NCBI RefSeq assembly: GCF_003597395.2
Contig: NC_133770.1
Location: 35,805,217 to 35,869,216, forward strand
Source: Chelonoidis abingdonii
Taxonomy: Eukaryota > Chordata > Testudines > Testudinidae
Length of the DNA: 64,000 nucleotides
Direction of reading: 5' to 3'
Below the pieces are notes generated by a model. It ran no database searches. It was not told where the DNA came from and worked only from the letters and a program-made list of their open reading frames with translations. Position numbers and translations under genes: made by a program. This document shows positions 47,801 through 59,800 of this stretch, piece by piece; within the stretch, counting starts at the first letter, position 1; every line of letters starts with the position of its first letter.

Positions 47801-50669
47801 GGCACCCCCTGCCCCTATTCTATACAGCTGGTAGTGCCTAGGCTTTCTTTCATCAGCTGCTGTGGACAGGGGAGAGCAGCACTACTGCTTCTGCCTTGAT
47901 TACAGGGTCCCTAAGTCTTTTGCCTTCTGTGACTATCTTTCTTGTGCCTTTCTGATATAGCAGGCTAATCTGGTCACAGGAGCTAGATTTGGTATTCTTC
48001 AGTTCAAGGGTTGCTTGTTTGTATTTCTAATCATCTGCTAAACTCTTCCCCCTGCAACAGTCTCCTTCCCTGACATCGATATGCAAGCTGCCACTGTTCC
48101 CATGTATCTATGGGAACCACGGCAAGGAGCTATCTCTTGATTTGGCCCCTACTAGGCACTCTGCACCGGAAGTACCACACCTCTACATGACAGTGTAGTT
48201 ACTTTGACGAGATCTAAGTAAAATGGAAAACAACCTTCACTATCCCCAAACCCAATTGTGGCTGCCGGCAGCTAAGATTTGGACAGTACCAGTTGGGGTA
48301 GCATACTCAATTCCTCCAGCCACTGATTCATTTAGAGAGGCTTTCAAGAATTAAAGCTATGATGCCCTTCTGTCATTTGTCTCGTAAACCAGTATCTCTG
48401 GCCCTGTGGAGTGGCAGAAAAGAGTCTGTTACAGGAAAAGAAAAACACTACAGATGAGTTGGAAAGAGGCAAGAAAATGATCTATGGTGGCCTTGTGGTT
48501 CCTCGTTATAGCTGCTTGCTGGGTGGGGAGGTCTAGTCTCAGACTCCCACTTTAATCCAGTCAATTAGACCGTCAATGAGGTCTACAGCCATGTCTAGTG
48601 TAGGATATCTACCTAGGCTGCTAGTGCTGCAAGAGCACAGGGAAGCAGCATTAGTGGAATTATGGTTTCACTTTGTATTAAAACTTACAGGAATTTGCTT
48701 CTTTCCATGAAATGGTATGGTGGGAGGCTTAGTAGACACTTATGTACTGAATACAAAATGATGCAGTAGTAAAGCAGATATTCTGTGTGAGGAATGTTTC
48801 TACATTTGTTAAAGGCCTTTTTTAAAAAAGATGAACTGAGTTACTCTGTGCAGGCACTAATAGCCAGACACACACAAGCAGGGTACAATGGCTGTGGTCA
48901 TCTGCACCACTATTTGCTGTAACTGAGGGTGCAGTCACACATTTTTGAAAAAACACGATAGAGTAATTAGCCTCTTCTTGCTCAGTAATCAATCTTAATT
49001 CTTTCACTGTCTATAATACAACAATCAACTATTTAAAATACAAGCAGAATAGCTTCATGGAGGCCTAGAATCTCAACCATAGCAAAAATTTCTATTGTAG
49101 GATTGGTTTAATTCAGATTTAAGTTTTCAGCATGTCCAGTCATGCTACGTTTGTTTATACGTTACACCAAAACAGCTGCTTGTGAAGACATGCTATCAGA
49201 GCTGTTCTCTTGTCACTTTATTTAGTAACTCAGTTTTACATCAAAGATCAAGAGGGAGAACATTTTTTTAAAGTATTTAAAGACAAGATTAAAATCATGT
49301 TCTGTTAAACATGGCAGAAACATTAAATCCTATAATTATATCTATTTTATACAGTGTAACTTGTATGAAAGAAGTGCTTTCCAAAACTATAAAATAAGAG
49401 ACCTTACAGCATGTCTTATCCCAAGAGACATTTCCCATGAATTATTTGTAATGTATCACTCTGACTAAAGAATGAGACAGCAAAAAGTGTTTAAGATTCA
49501 TATTTTAAATGTAAGTTATGGCATAATGGAATTTTTCTTCTTCATTGCAGATGCAAAGCAACCATTTTACTATCTAGGTCTGATTTCTTACTTTGTGCAG
49601 AAAATATCTTAATATACTGCTCACCTTCTCATAGATCTAGGCTATGTAACTTAGATACATTTTTTTTTAAAAAAATCAAACTGCAAAGCATACTTTGACC
49701 AAGCAAACTTCACAAGATTGTAATATATTCATGTTTATACTGATAAAATTTCTATATATGAATAAATACCACTGGAAAGGATAATCAGCACCAAAATTAG
49801 CATATACATTTTGGAAAATATTTGAATGCACTGGGAAGGATAAAAGGAAAATATGGAAACAGATGTTTTCTCACCAGTAGGTTTTGGGGTGGGAAAAGGC
49901 CACATAGATGTTGGGGCTAGATTAATTCATCTATCCTTTAAATAACTACTACATAAAATAATAGCTTACACAGGACTAAACTTTGTAAAATCTTACAAAT
50001 ATTGGGTGTAGCTAGTTTTCATCTTGTATTTTAAAGCACTATGTGCATAAACTTCATGTCTCAGTTAAAATGAAACCAGTTAGCAGTAGAGAAAGATATA
50101 TGAATGAAAAGTATTATTCAGCGCAGCTTCTCTCTATGGCTCCTTTACACCATACACTGCTCTCAACGTTATAATCAACAATCCCCATGTTACTACTGTG
50201 TCTCTAACATGCAAGATGCTAAAGTGGTTTTGGTTTACATATAGTGCAATGAATGGCAGGATTATTCAGTCAAATATTTGATTCCACCTATGGCTGATGT
50301 ACAAAGAAATGTACCCCACATCTGTCTAGCAGCAAAATAGACCAGTTGAGCCCTTCAAAGCTACAACATTACATGCAGCCTTTCAGCCACCTTATAATGT
50401 ACGCACAGGACTTATACTGTCTTCCCAGTCACTGCTTCTATCGCACAGTATGTAACATGAAAGAAATCTGAATTACTGAAATTGCAAAATCATCCTAATG
50501 TTAAAGTGAGTTTTACAATTTTCTATTCCATATATACAGGATTTTTTTCTTTTTACAAAGCTGACATCCCCCTCATTATTAATTGCCATAAAAAAAAATC
50601 AGTCATATCTACAGAATACCCAGCCAGAAATCCATTTCAAAAGATTAATAATTTAATGTTCATATGGTT
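44876..50669. other. MASTL-ACBD5 intergenic region
   Basis: About 5.8 kb of mostly AT-rich sequence between the two convergent genes. No coding exon, RNA gene or transposon with clear ends was recognised. It may contain alternative 3'UTR sequence of either gene. Confidence 0.5.
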
Positions 50670-50879
50670 TGAGGATGGGATAATTATTTATTTTACTTGT
50701 AATCTAGGAGCAGTGGATCATTCAAGTATCAGTAATGTTAGTCCTTAAGTAGTTAGCTCCCAGGTAATGCAAAAAATTAAATTACTACAACCGAAGGAAG
50801 ATTTAGCCATCACAGATCCGGAGGCTCTCATGTGAATTCTGAATTCCTTCTCTCTCCAGGCTGTCCCAGTCCCAGTAGT
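50670..50879 (-). CDS. ACBD5: Probable ACBD5 terminal exon: C-terminal residues, short 3'UTR, poly(A) signal
   Basis: On the minus strand an acceptor (TTTGCTTAAAG) precedes ACTACTGGGACTGGGACAG. Joined to the transmembrane exon in phase 2 it reads RRRR-LLGLGQPGERRNSEFT and then TGA at 50830-50828. The RRRR-x-L continuation parallels human RRRRKLN. A minus-strand AATAAA at 50692-50687 gives a short 3'UTR. Another frame of the exon is also open (YWDWDSLEREGIQ) but would need a phase 1 donor. Without transcript data the alternative is a 2.4 kb 3'UTR read directly from 53073. Confidence 0.55.
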
Positions 50880-53800
50880 CTTTAAGCAAAATCAAAAATT
50901 AAGTTCTCAGTTCATTTTCTAAAAGGAACCAAACATGTAATTAGTTTAACCCCACTTCCTTAGCTTTTGAAAAAAAAATTAGTGGTAAAGCCACTTAAAA
51001 ACTTACTTATGTAAGGACTTTTCACTTAAAACAGACATGATGTGAATACAAGCAATTAACATTATGAAACTAATTACATATTAAACCCCACAATTACTTG
51101 AAATTAGATATAATGTCCTCCCTTTACATACACCATACATTTCTTCACAGTATACATTTGTATATTAAACAGAAAAAGATGATCAGATTTAAGAATGGTG
51201 CACAGGTGCAAAGGGTCAATTGTTTTTCAAAGTGATTAGATCAAAAGTTTCTTAATTTACCAGTGATCAGCCTGCATGCTTTTTAAAAAAAAAACCCACA
51301 AAAACTGTAAGCAGGTTTTGGGGTTTTTTTTTAATCATAATCCACACAGTTATTATATTTGGCTGTAACTATACCTTAAAAGAATCTGACACTGTAGGAG
51401 ATCTCTCGATTAAATTAAAACAAAATACAAAAATAACGAGGCACAATAGCAGCACATTTTCTCCTCCATTACCACATAACTCAACAGTAAGCGTGTGCAT
51501 GTGCACACACATACACACACCCCACTCACATTTCCACCAACCAAAAGTAAAAAAAAATCCCTTCCAAAATCCCAGCCACCTCTGTGCTCCCAAAACAGAT
51601 CGGCTTTGCAGCATACCTGGCAGATCAAGAGATTCAACTTCTGAACTCCAAATCCTTTGGAATATAAAAATGCTACCATTGTGCAACATGTCCATCCCCT
51701 CACCACACTATAGCTAAGATCCTCAGCACAGATCTTCCACATGGCAGTGCACTGCTCTTATACTAAACAGACAGGCTGTCCACTTCATTTGTTTGGTTTT
51801 GTTTTTTAAATTAGTACAAAAATAATAGAACAAAGCCTGTTGCCAATGTTGTTAGGGGAGTGTAATGCCCATGTAGTATACTTATTTGAGGAAATGGGAT
51901 AAGAGAACCCTTAACTGCCAGTGTCCATTTCAAGTTTATGCTAAAATGTGTGAGCAATGGTCATTTTTCAAAGTACAGATGTAGTTTGATCAAAGAATAA
52001 TTTAACACAAATCTAGTGAGAGAGATCTGCAGAAAGATATGGATTAACGAGTTTAGGACAAAGGATAACACCATTCTAAGACAATGGAGTCAGCAGTGAG
52101 GTCTGGGTCTGGATCTAGTGTTTAGAAAACACTAACTTGAGCTTTCCATGCTTAGCTAGAGAAGGGAAATAGAGGAGATTAAGTAGGGTTTGAAGGGTGC
52201 TCCTCTTAATTAAAGCAGTGCTACTGTCATTTAGCTAAAGGAAGTAGAAAAGAAGCCCAAGATCACTTGATCAAAACAGAACAGACATGAAGGTATTCAA
52301 AACATTGAAAAATACATACTGGTTATAACTATAAAAGTAGTAATCCAGGTGCAGATGAGATGATAGTGAGAGAAAGTAGCTAGAATAGGAAACTGAACAT
52401 TGAACGCACTGGAATTCCGTAAAGGAACCATCTCCATTTACAGGGAGAAATCTGTTTGCTAGGCAAGAGCAGAACAAGAAGAGGATACCAGAGACTCCTG
52501 CATAACAATGGAGGTGGTTCAGGAGGATATCATGGGCCACAGCCTAAGGATGTCAAGCAGATGGGAGCCAGCCAGCCTCAGATACCTAAGGATACTCACT
52601 GGAATTGGTATGTTGTTTCATTTTGCACAAAGCTTATGGTAGCTAATTTTGAATTTCTTGCTGAACATCCATTCTGTTCCTCTTTGGGAGCAAAATCACA
52701 TATCTTCCTACTCCAGTCTCTTCCAACGGCTCTGGTACATGGTTAGATTGAGCACCCCATCCTTAGCACTGGGAGTTTCACTGGTACTTAGAGTAGAACT
52801 TTCAGCAGGTTACATCCTGGATAGTGAAAGCTCATGGAAATGTAGGGTTATTCAGGGGCACCAGCTATAAATCTACTTAATGTTTTGACACTGCCCATGT
52901 CCTCTATTCATGTTATACAAGCCTTGTGCAATGTAAGACTATGTTCATCATTGTTTATGAATGCAAAATCTTCGTTTGTGCTCATCCCTATGTGTAGAGT
53001 AGTGTACTGTCTAAAAAATGAAAACAAATATACAAGCACATGCTCTGCTGAGTAAAAGTATACAAATAAATCTTCACCTTCGCCTTCTTTGAAAGTATAC
53101 ATGCACCAACCACTGGGCAACAAAGGGCCATACAACAGCAAAGGCTAAAGTGCCAGGAGAAATATCAAAGGGCCACCACAATGGTCTCTAAGCAAAACAA
53201 AACACAAATTGTGGTCACCAATTTGTACCAGTACATTAGATGCTAGTACATAAACACACTTTAAATACTACTGGCTCAAAGTGCAAAAAATTAGAAACTT
53301 GCATAGCAGAAGGAAATAGTTTACACTTAATTTTAAAACTGATTTATTGAATCATTTCTTCAGAGACTAGATTATAAGAGCTCTATTTTACTCCTTGTAG
53401 TTCAAGGAAAAGGCAAAATTTAAAGCATGTAAGAAATCTAAAGCCATTTTATCTTGTTCCAAACACTGCCTTTTACAAATATGGAAAAAATCTTACCTTA
53501 ACAGATGAGGCAGGTTGTAAATTTGACTGTAGCGTCACAGATCTTGCCTTTAAATACAAACCAAGGCTAGTTAAGTATCAAAATGGTACTCTCTGACCTC
53601 AGATGGAAATTAATACAAATTTCTATAGGAATGCATTGACTTGCAACGGAAGGACCAACTAATATAGTTAACTTAATGTGTAGAAGTGATACAAACTCTA
53701 TTATGGTGGAGACTAGATACAACTACACTTCACAGTTCAAAATAAAAGATTTGAAAATTTCTTTAATAACTTAGATTATAGACCTAATTCTTACTTTATC

Positions 53801-56800
53801 TTAAAACGCATAGAAACTATCCAAAATATATCCTTGAGAGACAGCTTTTCAAGGCATAGCCAGTTAAGCAACATGGATTGATTTTTCTTTAAATATAGCT
53901 TCCCAGGAAAAAATATGTAATCTGGAAAAATTGTTACCTGGGAGGCTGTCAGTGCCTCCAGTGTATGCAGTCTCTGAAGGACGTTCTGCATGTCTTCTTG
54001 TAACCTCATGAGCACTACTGCAATTTGTTCATTGAGGCTGCCCCTTGGTGCTCTGTCTGACCCCCAGCGTTCTCCATCCCCTCCACTGCCCATCTGTCCA
54101 CCTTGAGCACCATCACCCAGAGGCTGCATCCTATGCCCTAAGTTTTTGAGGAAAAAAAACAAAACAGAGAGAAGCTATTGCCTCTACTGAAAATGTTTGG
54201 TTATACTGCTTTATCATTTCCCACTTCCCCAACCAAGGCTAACACTTATATCCCCTATTTAACTTTAAATTCTTGTAAAAAAGAACCAGGATGTTATTAC
54301 AGCAGTATTTGTGATGCTATCGTAAAGGGTCTATAACTATAAACGTCATTTGCAGGATCTTCTTCGAGTCCCATCAGTCAGCTCAACAGTGATGATGAGG
54401 CCAGATGAAATCTTTCAACCATTTTCTGTCTTTTACCAGCGTCATGGCTTTGTTTATCTTTAAACCTTTTTATTCTATGTCATTCCTCACTTTGTCTATC
54501 CAATGCCTTCTTAGACGACTTCTATTTCTAATTTCTTGCATTCACGTATGTATCGCCACATCTGGTATCCTTTCCAGGTCCATTCTTGACACATCTAAGA
54601 CCACACTGGTCTTTCTTGAATCTGCCATAACAGAGTTATTTCTTGCCCGAGCCATTTTCTTATCACTTCATTTTTCTTATTCCGCAGTCTTGACACACAC
54701 AGCATTCCTCTCAGTCAGTTCATTATGTTCGTCAGCTTTCCTCATACTCCAACATTCTGACCAATACAATAGTATCAGCATGACAGCTGCCTCATATATG
54801 CAGTCATATTTTTATCTAAACGTCTTTTGCCTTCCAAATCTTGCAGAATTTTCTAAATGCAGTAGTGGCTAGTCTGAGTCTTCTTTTCATGGCATCTTTG
54901 TGATTTCCATTCTCTGATATTAGTCCTCCAAGATACACAAATGTTTCCACTTGTTCTAGTTCTTGGTCTCTGATTTTGATCTTTACCTCTTCTTATCTTC
55001 CAGCTGCCATAGTTTTTGTCTTCTCCATGCTTACCTTCAATTTGAGTTTTCTGCTTTCCATGTTTACCTTGTCAGTTATTCTTGAAAAATTCTCCTTGGT
55101 CAATATCATCTGCAAATCTAGGGTTATTCACTGTCCTCCCACATGAAATGACTCCTCTAGTTTAATCACTCAGTGCTACAGCCTTTACTGCTTCCAATAC
55201 TAAGTTTAACAAATCTGGGGATGGAGTGAGACACAGATACACATTTACACTCATCCTGATGACTTCATATTCATGCTTACGTGATTTGCAGCCTAGTGTA
55301 TAAAGAAACCATACAGTACAATGGGTATGAAAACTTCATGCAGATTTCAGCAAAGTTCCCTAAGCTAAGCAGTGATCCTTCTGCCCAGTTGAACAGAGAC
55401 AGTGAGGCCCGTCCTGTCATCAAGGGTAGGTGAGGAAAAACTAGGGAGGTCTTTCATATATCCAAATGGAATGTAGAGGACACTTTGGGACAGTGAGGAA
55501 GGCAGAAAGGGGGTGAAAAAAAAGACATTTGCATCAAGCTTAAATTTCTCTTTAAATTTTTTGACCTTAGTCTATTGAGGTTCTGCTAGGAAGTAGCAAT
55601 CAAGAAAGGAGGTAGGATAAATAATCACATACCATGTCCATTCTAGTTTTTCAATCTAGAGATAGTGTTAGGATTCTTCTTAAAAATCTCTGCTAATGAT
55701 AGTCTGTACTGCCAGTTGGGAAAAAAGAAGAGGACCAGCTGTTGTGATTTATTTAAAAAAATAAAATAAGCCACATGACTATTACACTAGCAGCAAACCT
55801 CGGCAAGGAATTTTCATATATAGCATCATTTGCTCATTTCACGTGTTTGCTAAAAGCCTGTAATTATCATTCATAGACATTTCTTCCAAGTTTCCAATGA
55901 ACAAACTAGCTTTAACACTGGCCACATTTAAACCAATGGCAGATATCTGATTGGGTAGAAATGCAAGTTTTTAAAGAGGAAAAGAGTGCTGCTTCCATAT
56001 CATAATTCTCAATATTGTTAAAAACAACACAGGTAGTAAGAGGTGGGGGGGCGTCCCTCATATATTGAAGATTTTGGCTACTAAATGACTGCCTCATATC
56101 TTAGTTATTTAGGCATTATATTAGTATAAGGCAAACAGCTATGGCCAAAACTGACAAAATTAAATACAATACCAAAAATGAATATTTTAATGAAGTGCTC
56201 CATTCTGATACAGTAAAAGTAAAAATACTTTGATGCTTAAAATGTACCTTGTAACTTGCAGCGAAACTCTCCTGTCTCTACATTTATAAATCTAGTTTGA
56301 AGAGGAAGTGAACGATTACACTAGTAAAACAGAAGAGTGCACTGAGTGATACTTGGAATTCAAGGTAAGCCAAATCAGAACAGTCCACTATTAAGCTCAT
56401 GAGGCTGACTGAAGCACTCTCCAGTACAAGAACACACTTTTCTGACTCTTTATTATGAATAAAATAAAATAAAAAAAAGTACTCTAAATGCAAAGGTTAA
56501 TTGTTACCACTGGAATTTAGGAGTGCAATATTTATTTATCCAGTTATGGAACAAGGTGGGATGAAAACATTATACAGCATTGCTGCCTTAGTGTTCAATC
56601 TTGACAAATGACTCAGCTGATCTATATGCGGAAGTATAGTGAGAAAAATACAAACGATGCACACACAGTACCTCTCCCTCTTCTGACTCCATGGAAATCC
56701 ACCTTTTCTCCGCCTTTCTTCTCTTTGTGAGGGCCTCCATCGCTGCTTTTGCCATCTTCTCCCCCACACTTGACTTCACCTTTTCCTTCAACTGCTGCTT

Positions 56801-59800
56801 CTGTTATATCCTCCACTCTAAAATTTTCAGAGGGCAGGTGAGCATGTTCAGGAAAACCAGCATTTTCCAACAGATGACTGTGATCTACTTCCAAGAAATG
56901 GGATGAATGCTGTAAAGGTCCTTTGGCTGATGTAATCATTTCCAAGGGCTACAAATTAACAGCAGCATCTAGTTAATCTTAAAGTATGTGTTCTGTAAAA
57001 TCTGACTGTTACCAAATAAAAGATGAAGTATCCTCTATCCACCTTTTAAAAAAAGAGCTTCCCCATTGTTAAGGTTTTGCTTTCAATAGAAGCAATCACC
57101 ACCCTACAGAAAGTTTTCAGTATTTTCTAGATGTCCTTTTCAGGTTAGAAAGACTATTTTAGAGGTAAGAGGAGATTTACCTTAATATACCTGTTGGTAA
57201 AATGGGGATAGCTTGTTTATCTACCATCTCAGAGGTATTGAGGTTCAGTGTTTGTAATTTGTAAAAAGCTTTAAATAGTTAAAGCATTCTAATTAAATTA
57301 TAAGAATTATTTAAATGCCAAATCATTCCATTTGGAAATAACAAAACTTATGTGCCTTCTTTTAGTTAGGATTAGTTATTAAAAATTTATGAATATTGTA
57401 ACAGTTATCTTGAAAACACTGTTCAAGCTGTAAATTGCAAGGGACGTTATTTTTAGATATTACATTATTAAATATTGTATCTTTTTAATTACTAAAAACT
57501 AAGCTTCAGAAAAAAAACTGGACACTATTCAATTTCTCCTTCTAAGACTAGGGAATTCTGATATGAAAAAGTGCCCTGACTTCAGCTAGGGCTGGCCCTC
57601 TTGTCAGAATGCAAATCACATGAGCCAGCTTGAATAGGCAGCAATTAAATTGCAGATATATCAGGACATGCACTGTCATTCTGTTTAGGAGTATTTAGCC
57701 ATCAGCTTACACCTTTCACAAAACAATCCTTGCTAATATCCTTTAATCAACTATCCTCTCTAAATTTGCAATACTATAGCATTTAGACTATACACATGAA
57801 CACCTGCTGAAAGGCAAGCCATGATGATAAAGGCCAGAGAAATGGATAGCAGATACAAACTCATTCCCAAGTTCACATGGCAGTTTGTACTGATACCTCT
57901 TTAGACATGTAACATATCCTGTCCAGTTTGAGGGGAATGTTTTACTGATCTGTAGTCAAGCCCTTTGACCTACAGAAGCACACAAGCCAAACAAAAAGGC
58001 TAATGCAGTGTTATATTACCCCAAAAAATTGGCTGGAATTTTTTTTTAAAACTGAACTCAGAATGCCATTCATTCCATGACCCACATTACTTTCCTACCT
58101 CATAGGGTATTGTGAGGCACTCAGATAGTATGGTCAATGGGGATCATTTAATTTAGATAAGGAGAGACTAGAACATTTAATTAATTATTCATTTGAAATC
58201 AAAAAGGAAGCTCACACATTTTCACAGTAGAGCAGTGGTCCCTAACCTTTTTGGCTGGCGGGCGCCAGCCGAAGGACCACCGTGGCAGTGGAGCACCTGC
58301 CAAAATGCCGCCGAATTTCGGCGGCATTTCGGTGGCAACGCCTCTCGATGATGCTGCTTCCCGTCAACAAGCAACATCATCGAGAGGTGTCCCCGCCAAA
58401 ATTCGGGAGCGACGCCTCTTGATGACGTCACTTGTCGACGGCAAGCGGCGTCAGTGAGAGGCGTCCTCGCCGAAATGCCGGAAAGTGCTCTCCCGGGGGC
58501 CATGACGCGGGCGCATTAAGATGCCCCCGCAGGCACCACATTGGGGACCACTGCAGTAGAGCATTGAGTAATCCATGCACATCTTCTGTTGTTCCTGTTT
58601 ATATAAACCGGAGCTGTGAAACTCAATACATTCCATTTTAAAAATTTACCCATTAGTGTGAAACTTCAGGGTTTTGTTGCTTTTTTTACCTCTTCTTGTC
58701 CAAATTGTTCCATAGAATCACAAAAAACTTCACTGTCTGAATCACTTGTCAAGTGCTGAATTCCTGAGACCTCTTCAACACTGTCTTCATTTGAACCTAT
58801 ACATAATTGATACACGCCCAAACAATAAATACAATAAGGCCAATTCTGACAAAGAATAAGGAAATGACTCAATAGTCAAGTGAGCTACACTTGACACCAT
58901 TTTGAATGTGGTAATCTTGCATCATAGGAGTAAAGATTAAGAATAGGAGTTACATAGTTACACATTATAAAACTACTTTTATTGAGGAGGAAAAAATAAG
59001 TTCAATACCTGGATGCTGCTGCTTTGAGTAGATGCAGCTGTGTATTTCACTTAGGTGTGTGCACATTGGGGCTGGAGAATTTTACACAGCAGTACCCATA
59101 GAGGGGTGGTGCTAGCTTCTCGTGGCCATAGCCCCTGCCCTGACTAGATGAGGTGGCTCTGCCGTGACCCCACCCCCTCAGTTCTTTCTTACTGCCCGTG
59201 GCTGGAGTCAAGGCTGTGAAGTTTTCAACCTCACAATCCTCTGTTCAGTGACTTCTTTTCCTAGTAGTATATAGTTCATTAGTGATCCTACTATAGGATT
59301 AGTTAGACTTAGTGTTACTTGTAGTTCCAGTGTTCCCTCATAATACCCTTACCAGGGTTTTAACATGGTCTGTCATGGGTGTGTGGGCAATCCCCAATAA
59401 TGAGCAAGCGCTGCTTGCTGTGTCTAGATGAAACCCACATCAAGGAGTGGTGTTCAATTTGCAGATTGTTCACGAAGCAGATTCAAGTGGCAAGGAATCT
59501 TCATCTGAAGCAGCACCTGCTCAAACAGGCCATGCAGCCTGCTTTGGCACTGAGTCCATCGTCAGATCACAGGTTGCCTTCTGGTTCAGAGAATGCTGCC
59601 ACTTTGCGTCCTGGAGCTGGTGCCTCTCTGAAGAGACAGAGGAGTCATTGTCCTTGGCAAACTCGAGAGGGAAAGTCGCATAAGACCGTCCAAGTCCACT
59701 GCAGGTTCCATGGGGACTAGTCTCCCTCCTCCAGAAGGAGCATGGATCGGTAGAGGTTGAATGGTGGTGCATGGGATGAAGCATCAATACCTCCCCAGCA

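Noticed and set aside
54405..54872. 155-codon plus-strand hydrophobic frame
   Set aside because: It is the antisense shadow of a minus-strand non-LTR reverse transcriptase fragment.
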